64,000 bases of DNA from Calothrix sp. C42_A2020_038. GTDB lineage: Bacteria; Cyanobacteriota; Cyanobacteriia; Cyanobacteriales; Nostocaceae. Location: the NCBI GenBank assembly GCA_015272395.1, contig JACYLQ010000018.1:21349-85348 (forward strand). The letters run 5' to 3'. Below the pieces are notes generated by a model. It ran no database searches. It saw only the letters and a program-made list of their open reading frames with translations, and had not been told where the DNA came from. A program made the position numbers and the translations under genes. Below, piece after piece: positions 17,391 through 26,428 of this stretch; the first letter of the stretch is position 1, and each line of letters opens with the position of its first letter.

Positions 17391-17453
17391 TGAGAAAATT
17401 CTCCTCACGACAAAATGTTTTCTGTGAAACAATCATATTAAAAAGAATAATTG

Positions 17454-17477
17454 TTTAAGGTTAAGAAATGGTTATAA
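17454..17477 (-). promoter_or_regulatory. Pho box (SphR/PhoB site) upstream of pstS
   Basis: On the minus strand the sequence reads ATAACCATTTC then TTAACCTTAAA: two copies of a TTAACC-type octamer at 11-bp spacing. This matches the cyanobacterial Pho-box consensus of spaced CTTAACCT repeats. It implies induction under phosphate starvation. Confidence 0.7.
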
Positions 17478-17480
17478 TCT

Positions 17481-18035
17481 TTGTTTCCCTTAATGAAACT
17501 ATAACCAACAATTTTATTAATATTTTTTTAATATTTCACTAATTAGAACTTACAAATTTTAAAGAAAAATTGTTCCAAGTCAGCGTGTAGCGGAACATCA
17601 GAGATGCTATACGCTTTCCACTATGTTCAGCATGACAAAATTTTGCGTAAGTCCTAACTTCCGATTCTTAACCAACAGTTAAGGGATGTCCACTCAGTAA
17701 ATTAGTACCTAAGTATCAAATTTTAAGTATAAAAAAAATACTTAAATTAGTAAAAGTACTTAGCAAAAAAAGATGTTTTATGACCTATTAGTATTCTAAG
17801 TTTTCAAAAGAAATAACTCTTTGCATTTTGCATAAAAACATTTAAGTATCAGCGTATTTATATATGAAGGTCGTTACTGGCACCGTTAAACACTTATGCC
17901 AATGTAAACCTAGATAATTATCATTCTGTTGCAATATATATTTGACTTGTAAAGATGCGATGTCATCTTCACAAGATATTTTGCATGGTTTTGATAGTTC
18001 ATATTTCTAATATTTACTATGAATTAACTTAAATC
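17481..18035. other. Intergenic region with regulatory-looking sequence
   Basis: About 550 bases between the pst promoter and the next ORF. It contains an AAGTAT..ATACTT inverted repeat around a run of A (about 17715-17745) and a TTTTGCGTAAGTCCTAA segment (about 17639) of the kind dispersed in cyanobacterial genomes. A weak Fur-like site, GATAATTATCATTCTG, lies at about 17923-17938. No gene is seen. Confidence 0.5.
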
Positions 18036-18272
18036 ATGAAATTAAAAACTCAATTAGTTGGCGCCATCTTTATTGTTTTCAGTATCTCTACTTGGACTTT
18101 GATGGCACCAACTACACACGCGAATACAAATAAAAAGAATATGAATCAGACTTTCAAATCTGTCAAGATTTGGCAAATCTTGTCTCCTAGGAGCTGTAAC
18201 GGACACAATAACCGTAAGCGTGCCAATATATCAAGAGCAAGGAATGATTCTTGCACAAAAATTTCACGCTGA
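18036..18272 (+). pseudogene. Secreted protein fragment, probably frameshifted
   Basis: 78 codons. Residues 1-30 are a convincing signal peptide (MKLKTQLVGAIFIVFSIS, ending THAN). After about residue 48 the frame becomes Arg/Asn/Ser rich and unlike a mature protein. Reading one base out gives LLGAVTDTITVSVPIYQEQG and then MILAQKFHAE before a stop at about the same place. This looks like the start of a periplasmic solute-binding protein, hence a broken gene or a sequencing slip. A weak Fur-like site lies about 100 bases upstream. Confidence 0.45.
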
Positions 18273-18293
18273 ATAAATAATGACAATACACTA

Positions 18294-18328
18294 AGTCTGG
18301 GGAAGTTTAATCATCTTCACCCAGACTC
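18294..18328 (+). terminator. Hairpin after the secreted ORF
   Basis: Stem AGTCTGGGgAAG / CTTcaCCCAGACT with a short loop, about 20 bases after the stop. Confidence 0.6.
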
Positions 18329-18461
18329 TTGGTTATTATGCTTTTATTAATTCTATTGTAGCTTCTACACTCCTGTGTGTTTCCAAGGTTTTCTGCCTTA
18401 AACCTTTTTACTCACTTAATCTATCTGTGTACATAAAAATCAAAACATATTGAGCAACAAA

Positions 18462-18629
18462 TTATGCCTGCTTCAGAAGCTGCTTGACTAAGTTATCCTT
18501 TACCATCATTTGCCGTAACACTTCAATTAAAAACTCTTGCGCCTCTTGTTGACTCAAGCTTTTAACCTGCTCTTTTAGAGTTTGTAAACGAAATTGCTGT
18601 TCTAATGTCAATTCAGTAGGAAAGTCCAT
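18462..18629 (-). CDS. nblA: Second NblA phycobilisome degradation protein
   Basis: 55 residues: MDFPTELTLEQQFRLQTL, then KEQVKSLSQQEAQEFL and a MMVKDNLVKQLLKQ C-terminal helix. This is the NblA arrangement, slightly shorter than the copy at 8256. AGGAG precedes the ATG at the right distance. As an adaptor it would bring phycobiliproteins to a Clp protease. It is encoded opposite to cpcS, whose gene starts 360 bases away. A palindrome AAGTAACTGAATTACTT lies just upstream (18645-18661) and may be an operator. Confidence 0.85.
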   Translation of the reverse strand: MDFPTELTLEQQFRLQTLKEQVKSLSQQEAQEFLIEVLRQMMVKDNLVKQLLKQA

Positions 18630-18990
18630 TACTCACTCCTAGTTAAGTAACTGAATTACTTGCCTATAGTACTTATTTACTAAATAATGTACTGTAGACG
18701 GGTTTTTGCGACTCTTCTGTAGTTTAGCATTTGATTGATGTTTTTGTCAATTTTGTCAAGCGATGATTAATTAAGGTAAAAAAAATTTACAATTAGATTT
18801 AGGTTTATGTATCCAAACAAACTACTAGGCGCCGTTTGCTGCCATCAACACTCCTACGGGTAGAGAAATTATCCGCGAATACCAGTTGAAAGCAGATTAT
18901 GGACAGGTGTAATGTTAAGTAATTAGGTTAAGAAAAGACAAAAGTTAATACATCATTCTCAAGTATTAAGAATCAGGAGTCAAAATATAG
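18630..18990. other. Divergent promoter region with a possible gene remnant
   Basis: Region between nblA and cpcS. Codons 18832-18912 read APFAAINTPTGREIIREY then QLKADYGQV and a stop. This is protein-like but has no start and is preceded by an in-frame stop, so it may be the tail of a lost gene. The remainder is AT-rich, with a TGTTTTTGTCAATTTTGTCAAG direct repeat. Confidence 0.4.
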
Positions 18991-19581
18991 ATGGATGCTA
19001 TAGATTTTTTCAGGTTAAGTGCAGGCAAGTGGAAATCTTCACGAGTGACACACCACCTTGCTTTTAAGCGGTCGGAGACAGGAGAGTCTGAAATTTTGGT
19101 GGAAACCCTAGCAGCAGATGACTCAGAAATTATTGAGTTGTGCAAAATGCATGACATTGACCCTAGTTTATCAGTTGGTGGTTCGCGCGTGCGTTGGTTA
19201 GGGACAATGGCATGGGATAGAGAAGGAGAAGAAAACCACGAGGGTAAAACAGTATTTGCAATTGTGCCAGATGTGGGTAATTCTCGTCAGGGAAGATTAT
19301 TACGTGAACGAGGTTATGCAGAAATTGTCCCTGTAGTTGGTCAGTTTCATATGGATGAGGAAGACGGACTGGTGCTTACTACCGAGTATGAAACCATGAG
19401 TTCAATTGAAAGGTTTTGGTTCTCTGGCGAGAATATGCGGATGCGAACTAGTACAGTCAAACGTTTTGGTGGTTTTAGCACAGCATCATACTGTGTTGAA
19501 AGTCGTATCTATAATGATAATCTCAACACAATCCAAGAAAACACAACGGTGCTGCAATTTGCTTCGGTGTTAGGTTGGTAA
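18991..19581 (+). CDS. cpcS: Phycobiliprotein lyase CpcS
   Basis: 196 residues of the CpcS/CpeS lipocalin-like lyase family, which attaches phycocyanobilin to the Cys-82-equivalent of phycobiliproteins. Matches over the whole length: MDAIDFFRLSAGKWKSSR, THHLAFKRSETGESEI, the central NHEGKTVFAIVPD, RGYAEIVPVVGQFHMDEEDG and SIERFWFSGENMRMRTSTVKRFGG. Full length and apparently intact. It heads a same-strand run with a HExxH protein, cpcL and cpcG. Confidence 0.9.
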   Translation: MDAIDFFRLSAGKWKSSRVTHHLAFKRSETGESEILVETLAADDSEIIELCKMHDIDPSLSVGGSRVRWLGTMAWDREGEENHEGKTVFAIVPDVGNSRQGRLLRERGYAEIVPVVGQFHMDEEDGLVLTTEYETMSSIERFWFSGENMRMRTSTVKRFGGFSTASYCVESRIYNDNLNTIQENTTVLQFASVLGW

Positions 19582-19677
19582 TTTTTGGAGGCAATGTGTC
19601 AATGGTGCGTGAAAGCATGTAAATCTTGGCTTTATATTGATTGATTATGGTTGCTTTCACGCACCCGACGTTTTCTC

Positions 19678-20247
19678 ATGACTAATTCTCATTTCAATGA
19701 TTCTTATGCTCGTGGTTTGAAGTACCTGGAAATGGTGCAGAGTTTTGCACTGGAACCACGTATGGTTGATGTTATGGAAAATTTGCGTGATCGTGCGGTA
19801 ATTTGTAATTGGATTGGTAAATATATCAGTGTTGTTAATGCTTATTTAAATACTTATTTAGAAGCTTGTCACGAATGCTTTTATCCAGAACAACGTCGCC
19901 ATATTCAAATTTTTGCAGCACCTTTAGCACAGTCATTAGGTATAGATGGACTGTGTAATATTTGGATGGTGCCAGTTACTATTTTGATTGATGTTGGTCG
20001 AGTTGCCCCTGAAGATTGGTTTGGTCTAGTTGCACATGAGTATACTCACGCACATATAGGAAATGCAGGACATAATGAGCAATTTGCTGAAGTTTTATCT
20101 CATCTGTGTTTAGGATTGGGATTTCCGACTCCGTTGTTGGAAATGGGTATGCAAAAAAACTTGCAAAGCTGGCCATATTGTCGATCTATGACTGACTCAT
20201 TAGCTTTTTGGCGTGGTGAAACTTTTACCAAATATGTTAGCAGTTAA
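19678..20247 (+). CDS. Conserved HExxH protein, putative zinc peptidase
   Basis: 189 residues from ATG 19678; an in-frame TTG nine codons upstream is possible. The motif VAHEYTHAHIG (about 112-122) is a HExxH zinc site, followed by HNEQFAEVLSHLCLGLG, where a Glu could be the third ligand. No signal peptide or membrane segment is visible. I recognise it only as a protein type seen in cyanobacteria near phycobilisome genes. Its location between cpcS and cpcL hints at a role in phycobilisome maturation or turnover, but no function is established to my knowledge. Confidence 0.7.
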   Translation: MTNSHFNDSYARGLKYLEMVQSFALEPRMVDVMENLRDRAVICNWIGKYISVVNAYLNTYLEACHECFYPEQRRHIQIFAAPLAQSLGIDGLCNIWMVPVTILIDVGRVAPEDWFGLVAHEYTHAHIGNAGHNEQFAEVLSHLCLGLGFPTPLLEMGMQKNLQSWPYCRSMTDSLAFWRGETFTKYVSS

Positions 20248-20329
20248 CAGCGAACAGTAATTCTATAGCTGTTAACTGAATAGTTAGGCTTCTCCTGAGT
20301 AAAGTCGTATGTACATGGAGAAAATCGAC

Positions 20330-21067
20330 ATGGCACTTCCACTGTTTACTTATTCACCTTCTTCACAAAATCAGCGCGTTTGTGGATATGAAATTCCGGG
20401 TGACGAACAACCGAGAGTTTTTACAACCGATAACTTCTTGACAGCATCAGATATGGATACGTTGATATTGGCTGCGTATCGGCAAATATTTAATGAGCAG
20501 CAAATGCTGGTTTATAACCGTCAAATAAATTTAGAATCCCAACTGAAAGCTGGTCAAATTACAGTTCGAGATTTTATTAGGGGACTTGCAACATCTGATA
20601 CTTTTAAAAGGCGTAATTACGATACCAATAGCAATTATCGTTTCGTGCAAATGTGTATCCAGCGGATTCTTGGGCGCCAAGTTTATAACGAACGCGAAAA
20701 ACTGGCATGGTCAACTGTGCTGGTAACCAAAGGTCTCACGGGTTTTATAGATGATTTACTCGATAGCGAAGAATATTTAACAAATTTTGGTTACAACACA
20801 GTTCCATTCCAACGGCGCCGAATTTTACCGCAACATAGTAAAGGTGAATTACCATTCGCGCGTATGGCTCGGTACGATAAACACTACCGAGACACACAAC
20901 CACGAGGTCACATTTACCGCTTCTACGATACGGTTAAACCATTCAACTTAGGAACCTTCTTACGTGAAGCTGACTTGAGAGCCGCAGGCGGTGTAGTATT
21001 AATATTTGCAGCAGTTGCTATACTGACTCTAATGATTAGTTATGGACTAAATCCTGCAATTTATTAG
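20330..21067 (+). CDS. cpcL: Membrane-anchored rod linker CpcL (CpcG2 type)
   Basis: 245 residues from the ATG at 20330, which has GGAG upstream and gives the family N-terminus [17 protein letters not shown]. The phycobilisome linker domain (about 20-185) contains [31 protein letters not shown] and [24 protein letters not shown]. Unlike CpcG1, the C-terminus is a hydrophobic helix (about 218-240, [20 protein letters not shown]). That tail is the hallmark of CpcL, which anchors rod-only phycobilisomes to the thylakoid and directs energy to photosystem I. cpcG follows directly. Confidence 0.9.
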   Translation: MALPLFTYSPSSQNQRVCGYEIPGDEQPRVFTTDNFLTASDMDTLILAAYRQIFNEQQMLVYNRQINLESQLKAGQITVRDFIRGLATSDTFKRRNYDTNSNYRFVQMCIQRILGRQVYNEREKLAWSTVLVTKGLTGFIDDLLDSEEYLTNFGYNTVPFQRRRILPQHSKGELPFARMARYDKHYRDTQPRGHIYRFYDTVKPFNLGTFLREADLRAAGGVVLIFAAVAILTLMISYGLNPAIY

Positions 21068-21235
21068 AGGAGCAAAGGGGAAAATAGGAATTTGGGAATG
21101 TGCATTCACCTATCTTTCCCCCGTTTCCAGTAAAGTTTCGTTAATTTTTATCAGAATAGTGAGGATAAGCCACACCTACTCCTTTAAGATATTTTTTAAA
21201 CTTGTTAACTTTAATTAACCTCACGGAGTGTAGTT

Positions 21236-22003
21236 GTGGCATTACCTCTACTAGATTACGCACCAAAGAGCCAGAACCAACGTGTTGCTGGCTACGAGGT
21301 ACCAGGTGACGACCAGCCAAGAGTTTTCTCCACGGACAACTTATTGTCCTCATCTGACATGGATAATCTGATTGAGGCAGCGTACCGTCAGATTTTTTTC
21401 CATGCGTTTGCAGCTGATCGCGAAACATTCCTCGAATCTCAACTTCGCAACGGACAAATTACCGTGCGTGACTTTATTCGTGGATTAGTACTTTCAAACA
21501 CTTATAGAAAAAGCTTCTACGATCTCAACAGCAATTACCGCTTTGTTGAACAAACTGTACAGCGCGTACTTGGACGCGATGTATATAATGAGCGCGAAAA
21601 AATCGCTTGGTCAATTGTAGTTGCAACAAAAGGTATTCGCGGTTTTGTTGACCAACTGCTCGATAGCGAAGAATATTTAGATAACTTCGGCTATTCGACA
21701 GTTCCTTATCAACGTCGTCGCAACTTGCCAGGACGTACAGAAGGCGAATTACCCTTTAACATTAAGTCTCCTCGTTACGAAGCTTACACCCGCGCGAAAC
21801 TAGGTTTCCCTCAAATTATCTGGCAAACCGAAGTACGCCGTTTTGTTCCCCAAGACAAGAAACCCAAAGCAGGCGACCCCGCAAACTTCTTGGCTATGGC
21901 ACAAAGCTACGGTTCTATTGGCAACAACCCACAACGCTTATCACCTTTCAACGTTGATATCAATAAGGATGTTCCTTACCGTCAAAAAGCTGGTGTTCGC
22001 TAA
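21236..22003 (+). CDS. cpcG: Phycobilisome rod-core linker CpcG
   Basis: 255 residues starting with GTG (read [17 protein letters not shown]). It has the same linker domain as the upstream cpcL ([48 protein letters not shown]). The C-terminus is hydrophilic ([16 protein letters not shown] then INKDVPYRQ), which attaches phycocyanin rods to the allophycocyanin core. The tandem with cpcL clearly arose by duplication. Heterocystous cyanobacteria often carry several cpcG genes, so more copies may exist elsewhere. Confidence 0.92.
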   Translation: MALPLLDYAPKSQNQRVAGYEVPGDDQPRVFSTDNLLSSSDMDNLIEAAYRQIFFHAFAADRETFLESQLRNGQITVRDFIRGLVLSNTYRKSFYDLNSNYRFVEQTVQRVLGRDVYNEREKIAWSIVVATKGIRGFVDQLLDSEEYLDNFGYSTVPYQRRRNLPGRTEGELPFNIKSPRYEAYTRAKLGFPQIIWQTEVRRFVPQDKKPKAGDPANFLAMAQSYGSIGNNPQRLSPFNVDINKDVPYRQKAGVR

Positions 22004-22039
22004 ACGGCGCCCACATAACATGAATCTCTAACAAAATTG

Positions 22040-22123
22040 GTCATTAGTCGTTAGTCAAGAATCAAGAGTTAAGAGTTAAGTTGACTTAACTTTCAGCTTT
22101 CGGTTCAGGGCTTTAAGACTAAT
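22040..22123. repeat. Inverted repeat element after cpcG
   Basis: Arms GGTCATTAGTC and GACTAATGACC bound an 84-bp segment, which contains an inner palindrome AGTTAAGTTGACTTAACT (about 22073-22090). It serves as a terminator between convergent genes or as a small dispersed element. Confidence 0.55.
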
Positions 22124-22159
22124 GACCTTAGTTTTTGAATTTGGTTTTTAAATGTAGAA

Positions 22160-22348
22160 TCATTTCTTGACTTTTGCGGCTTTCCAAGTTCCCCCATACA
22201 TATAAAACGGGTTATCTTGACTGATTTTGTGCCAGCAATCGCGACATACAAAAGCCCAATCTCCGTCCTCTTGGTATCTGACTCGGTATAAAACTGGCAC
22301 CGATTGATTACAAATTTGACAAAGCTTAATACGCTCTCTTACAGCCAT
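22160..22348 (-). CDS. Small zinc-ribbon-like protein
   Basis: 62 residues with two Cys pairs, CQICNQ (about 10-13) and CRDCWHK (about 35-38), separated by a Tyr/Arg/Trp segment. This is a typical treble-clef or zinc-ribbon layout. The C-terminus is basic (WKAAKVKK). Conserved-hypothetical type in cyanobacteria; function unknown, possibly nucleic acid or protein binding. It lies 55 bases upstream of... the FAD oxidoreductase stop is at 22388 on the same strand, so the two could share a transcript. Confidence 0.65.
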   Translation of the reverse strand: MAVRERIKLCQICNQSVPVLYRVRYQEDGDWAFVCRDCWHKISQDNPFYMYGGTWKAAKVKK

Positions 22349-22387
22349 ACTTTGACCAATATTATTAAATCAGCAATATTAAGATTT

Positions 22388-23584
22388 CTAATTAATAATA
22401 GCTGGAACAATTTTTTCCGATGCCATTCTGGCGCCTGATAAATTTCGTGCGGTCGGTCCAACTTGTAAAGCAGCTAATCCCCCCATGATAAATAATTCGC
22501 AACCACGCCATTGTAAATTTTCTTCTAGGACAGGTAAACCGTTAACTATATTAATTGGATAAGTAGCTAAAACATCTTTTAGTAATGGTTCATCTGTTAC
22601 ATCAAATTTACTACCAGTACATAACCAAATCCGACTAAACTCATACTGCTCGCCATCACTACATGTAACCAACCAAGAATTCCCTAACCACTCAGCTTTT
22701 ACCACTTGGCAATTTTCATCTATTCTAAGATTACCATTACGTACTTGGCGCCGTAGTTGCATACCCATAGAGGGGGTGATTGAACCACCATTTCTGGCTT
22801 GTTGAATCATTTTGAATCTTTCTTCGTAGTCAGAACAAGCAAAAAATCCCTTCAGGTACTTAGGTCCTAACCAACCGGGTTCAGCATCAAATAACTTTTC
22901 TTGCAGTTGCCTTTTAATCATTAAATGGACTTTTGCACCTTTAGAAATAGCACCTACTGCTAAATGTCCACTGGTTAGTCCACCACCCAGGATTAACACC
23001 TTTTCTCCAGTCAAGTGTAAATAACGCAAGTCTACATTTGTTGAATGACATAGCTTATCTTGTGGGTATTTTGACTCAATCTGATTTACCCAACCAGGTA
23101 TTTGCAATTTGGCACCACCTGTAGCTAATACAACTCGCTTTGCAGTAATCGATTTTCCATCTTGTAAACCCAGACGAAAACAGTTAACACGTGGAGAAAT
23201 CTCAATAACCGTATTCTGATGCACTTGATTATGCAAATCCCAGCGAGAGATAACATCAGTACAAAAATCATTAAATAACTTACTTCCCGGTAAATCATAA
23301 GGAGCGAAAAGTTCACTCGAACGAGATTCTGCAAACTTTCGCAACCCAAAAGCATTAGGGTCTGGATGGTGAACTGCTGGGGAACGTAAATGAGGTATCT
23401 CGAATGCAGCGAATTGCTGGCGCCATCGACTCATCCATTCACCACTGGGGTCAAATACTACAAATTTAGACCGCATTTTGGCGCGTTTTTGTAGCAAATG
23501 GGTTACTAATGTTAATGCATGAGGACCAGCCCCAATAATCGCTAGGCTTGTTTTACCGGGTAAGTAAGGTGCAGCAAGTTTCAT
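22388..23584 (-). CDS. FAD/NAD(P)-dependent oxidoreductase (N-monooxygenase-like)
   Basis: 398 residues from the ATG at 23584 (a TTG six codons earlier is in frame). Two dinucleotide-binding loops are visible: IIGAGPHALTLV near the N-terminus and LILGGGLTSGHLA about residue 195. FDPSGEWMSRWRQQF and the late LCTGSKFDV segment resemble flavin-dependent N-hydroxylases of the lysine/ornithine type. The family is certain, the substrate is not. A near-consensus Fur box covers the promoter, so the enzyme is probably iron-regulated, consistent with a role in siderophore or iron metabolism. Confidence 0.75.
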   Translation of the reverse strand: MKLAAPYLPGKTSLAIIGAGPHALTLVTHLLQKRAKMRSKFVVFDPSGEWMSRWRQQFAAFEIPHLRSPAVHHPDPNAFGLRKFAESRSSELFAPYDLPGSKLFNDFCTDVISRWDLHNQVHQNTVIEISPRVNCFRLGLQDGKSITAKRVVLATGGAKLQIPGWVNQIESKYPQDKLCHSTNVDLRYLHLTGEKVLILGGGLTSGHLAVGAISKGAKVHLMIKRQLQEKLFDAEPGWLGPKYLKGFFACSDYEERFKMIQQARNGGSITPSMGMQLRRQVRNGNLRIDENCQVVKAEWLGNSWLVTCSDGEQYEFSRIWLCTGSKFDVTDEPLLKDVLATYPINIVNGLPVLEENLQWRGCELFIMGGLAALQVGPTARNLSGARMASEKIVPAIIN

Positions 23585-23600
23585 AAAAATTTGATATAAC

Positions 23601-23620
23601 AATAATCATTATCATTATCA
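23601..23620 (-). promoter_or_regulatory. Fur box
   Basis: Minus-strand GATAATGATAATGATTATT matches the 19-bp Fur consensus (three NATWAT hexamers) at 17 positions. It lies 17 bases upstream of the ATG at 23584. Predicted to block transcription when iron is plentiful. Confidence 0.75.
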
Positions 23621-23666
23621 CTTCATAAACTTGGCGCCATCAATAGCCAAGGTATCTAACTCAAAA

Positions 23667-26423
23667 TCAGATTGCCAACTTTTGTAGAAATTTGGGAATA
23701 TTAAAACAGAATAACACGATGAGTATAATCAAAAATGTGCTGAATAATGCCCATTGGTAAAAAGTAATTTTTGTTTGCATCTGTTGAAGTTTAAGAATTA
23801 AATCATTTAATTTTGGTCGCTGCTGTTTCTGAATAAATGCAGCCAAGTAATCATGAACTAGCTGATAACGTCCATCGGGATTATCGGGTATTAGTAATAC
23901 AATCCCAGCTGCAACTAAAATTTGTAAAACTAAATCTAAACTATCATCATCTATTAAATTTTGTTGCCAATCAATGTCGGTAATTCTGAGCAGAAAATCT
24001 TGTTTTAACTCTAAACGAGTTTTGGAGGGGCGAGTTCCTTTTTCATCCGTGAGCAAATATAATATTATTTCTGCTATTTTTTGGTTTTTTTGACCACAGT
24101 CTTGGACAACTTCTTGTAAGTAACGCTTAACTAGTTCATGTTTCGGGCCAAGCTGTTGATACTGTGTTGATGTGGTGATGTTTTCTGTTTCTAGCTGCGC
24201 GCATACAATTTGTAACTCAATTGGACGTACTTCCCCAAATTTAATCGATAAGTCATCTACTAAACGTTCGACTAAATCTGCTTCTAGATAGTGTTTTGAA
24301 CGCTTACTCAAGCGTGCAATTAATGTTTTAGCATCATTTGCTGAAAAATTTCCTAATTCATATAATACATTTTTGCTAAGAATATCATAATTAATAATAT
24401 TCATGCTGGGAATTTTGAGACACTCAAGTAAGTAGTGTAAATATTCTTTGCGCAGTGATAAAATTACTTTCACTCCCAGTAAATTAAGACATTCTCCTAA
24501 AAAAACAAAAAAATCATGTCGTTGCCGATAAGTATTATTTTTAAGTAAAAACTCTTCAAATTGGTCAAAGATTAATACAATTTTTAAATTATATAAGCAA
24601 GTTTCCTGTAGTGTTTGCAAAATATGCTCTGATGTGACTTTTTTATAAGAACTGGTTTGAGTTGTAGATAACGTTAATGCTAGGGCATTATCTAATGCAT
24701 TAATCCAATTATCATAAAATCGTACAAATACCGATATAATGTTAACACGATTATTAATACTTGTTTGTTTGAGAGCGGGAATCAAGCCAGCTTGTACGAG
24801 TGAAGTTTTGCCGACACCAGAATATCCATGAATCACAATCAGTTTATGGTCGGGACGGATGATACGTTCTAGTAGGTGTTTAACATCTTGCTCACGTCCG
24901 GAAGCTGTGATTTCTGGCGCCATTGTTTCTTCTAATGATTTGTTATCCACCGAATCGATAATCTGAGTTAAGCTGGATTGCGGTTTGCGTTGCGCTTGTA
25001 TTTGTCCGGCGCCAATAAAAGCTCGAAAGCCATACTGTTGTTCGGTGGAGCGTATTTCCAATTTTGCCCGAAAAGCATCCAGGTAACGGTTTTGTTGAAA
25101 ATATACAGTTCGTAACAACTCTAAAATTTGAATATATTGAATTGGGTTCTCTTTACCTCCTAGAGAGCGTGCTTGCAATAAATGTTTGATTGCGCGCGAT
25201 GTTTGTGCTAGTTTAAGTTCGGCTTGAGCAAGCAAGAGTAGATACGAAGCTTGATGCGATGGTGCTGCTCCATTTTTCATGATATAATGTAAAGCTTGGT
25301 AAGCATTTTGTTTTGCCTGCTTCCAGAAGCGTTTACTCAAAGCAACTTCTGCTAAAAAACCATAAGCGCGCGCGACTCTTGCCGAGTTTCCATAAAGTTT
25401 TTGTAAATCTAAAGCAGTTAGTGCCAGATGCTGTAATTCATCCCAAGCCTCTAAACGTCGCAGTGTTTCACCTAACGGATTAATATACTTAGCGACTATA
25501 TTAGGATAATTGGCTTCGGTAAAAAGATTAATACATTTTTCAAAGCATTGTCTTGCGCGGGTTAAATATTCTTGATATTCTTGTGGACTTGTTGGATTAT
25601 CAGCTTTTTGATAGTAGCATAAGCCAACATGGAAAGCTAATATTCCGGCTCGCAGTTGAAAAGATTCCTCCTGTGTCCAAAAAATTAAGCTACGTTCAAA
25701 ATAATCTAAGGCAGTGTCAACTTGGTTTTTCAAATAAGCTTCTTGCCCACGTACAAAATCAACACTTGCTTGTAATTCTGGTTCTAATTGATGTTGTAAA
25801 AGCTGTAAATCATGATGATATCTAATAATTTCACTACGACGTATATACCCGACTTGCAACCCAATCGAGTAAGCATCAGATGTCATTGCGAAGTCAAAAA
25901 TAGCATCAGTATCATGTTTGAGTTCTTTAATTAATTCATCGGTTGTAATATTAAATTCTATTGTAGTTGACCAACTTTCAAAATCGCTAGAAAGTCTCAT
26001 CATTTTTGATAAAACTTCATCATTAACCCACAAAATAACAGGACAGTTCAAATTTTTTCTAAATTCTTCGCGAACTAAATTTGTTGCAACCAGCAATTTA
26101 TCTAAATTTAATAACGATTCTAAACCCCATACCATTATTGCTTCAGGCTGTTTAGGTAAAAGTGCTTCTATTTTTTTATACAAGGTTTTCTCACTTCTCC
26201 GCAAATTGAGAACGAGAATTTTAATATTAGTAAGTTTTTGTAAGTGTTTATAGAGAACAGAACGTAATAAAATATAGTTACATCGTGCTAAAATTAATCG
26301 AAATTCACCCTGTGATACCGAAAGCGTCCATGCTAGTTCTTCTAATGCGGGAGAAATTTCTGGGTGAAGGGTGTCTGTTTTTTGGTTTTGATTACATGTG
26401 GAGTTTTCTTCTGAATTACTCAT
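23667..26423 (-). CDS. TPR-STAND NTPase with C-terminal membrane anchor
   Basis: 918 residues. Residues about 30-190 form an unrecognised alpha/beta domain (LEELAWTLSVSQGEFRLILA). Residues about 225-460 are helical TPR-like repeats (AYLKNQVDTALDYFERSL). A STAND-type NTPase follows, with Walker A GYSGVGKTS near 530 and Walker B LIFDQFEEF near 618. Residues about 890-912 form one membrane helix. The N-terminal position, TPR sensor and ATPase switch fit a signal-transducing STAND protein that acts at a membrane. It starts five bases after the stop of the upstream P-loop gene, so the pair is almost certainly one operon. No established function; defence or stress sensing is inference. Confidence 0.8.
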   Translation of the reverse strand: MSNSEENSTCNQNQKTDTLHPEISPALEELAWTLSVSQGEFRLILARCNYILLRSVLYKHLQKLTNIKILVLNLRRSEKTLYKKIEALLPKQPEAIMVWGLESLLNLDKLLVATNLVREEFRKNLNCPVILWVNDEVLSKMMRLSSDFESWSTTIEFNITTDELIKELKHDTDAIFDFAMTSDAYSIGLQVGYIRRSEIIRYHHDLQLLQHQLEPELQASVDFVRGQEAYLKNQVDTALDYFERSLIFWTQEESFQLRAGILAFHVGLCYYQKADNPTSPQEYQEYLTRARQCFEKCINLFTEANYPNIVAKYINPLGETLRRLEAWDELQHLALTALDLQKLYGNSARVARAYGFLAEVALSKRFWKQAKQNAYQALHYIMKNGAAPSHQASYLLLLAQAELKLAQTSRAIKHLLQARSLGGKENPIQYIQILELLRTVYFQQNRYLDAFRAKLEIRSTEQQYGFRAFIGAGQIQAQRKPQSSLTQIIDSVDNKSLEETMAPEITASGREQDVKHLLERIIRPDHKLIVIHGYSGVGKTSLVQAGLIPALKQTSINNRVNIISVFVRFYDNWINALDNALALTLSTTQTSSYKKVTSEHILQTLQETCLYNLKIVLIFDQFEEFLLKNNTYRQRHDFFVFLGECLNLLGVKVILSLRKEYLHYLLECLKIPSMNIINYDILSKNVLYELGNFSANDAKTLIARLSKRSKHYLEADLVERLVDDLSIKFGEVRPIELQIVCAQLETENITTSTQYQQLGPKHELVKRYLQEVVQDCGQKNQKIAEIILYLLTDEKGTRPSKTRLELKQDFLLRITDIDWQQNLIDDDSLDLVLQILVAAGIVLLIPDNPDGRYQLVHDYLAAFIQKQQRPKLNDLILKLQQMQTKITFYQWALFSTFLIILIVLFCFNIPKFLQKLAI

Positions 26424-26428
26424 TTAAA

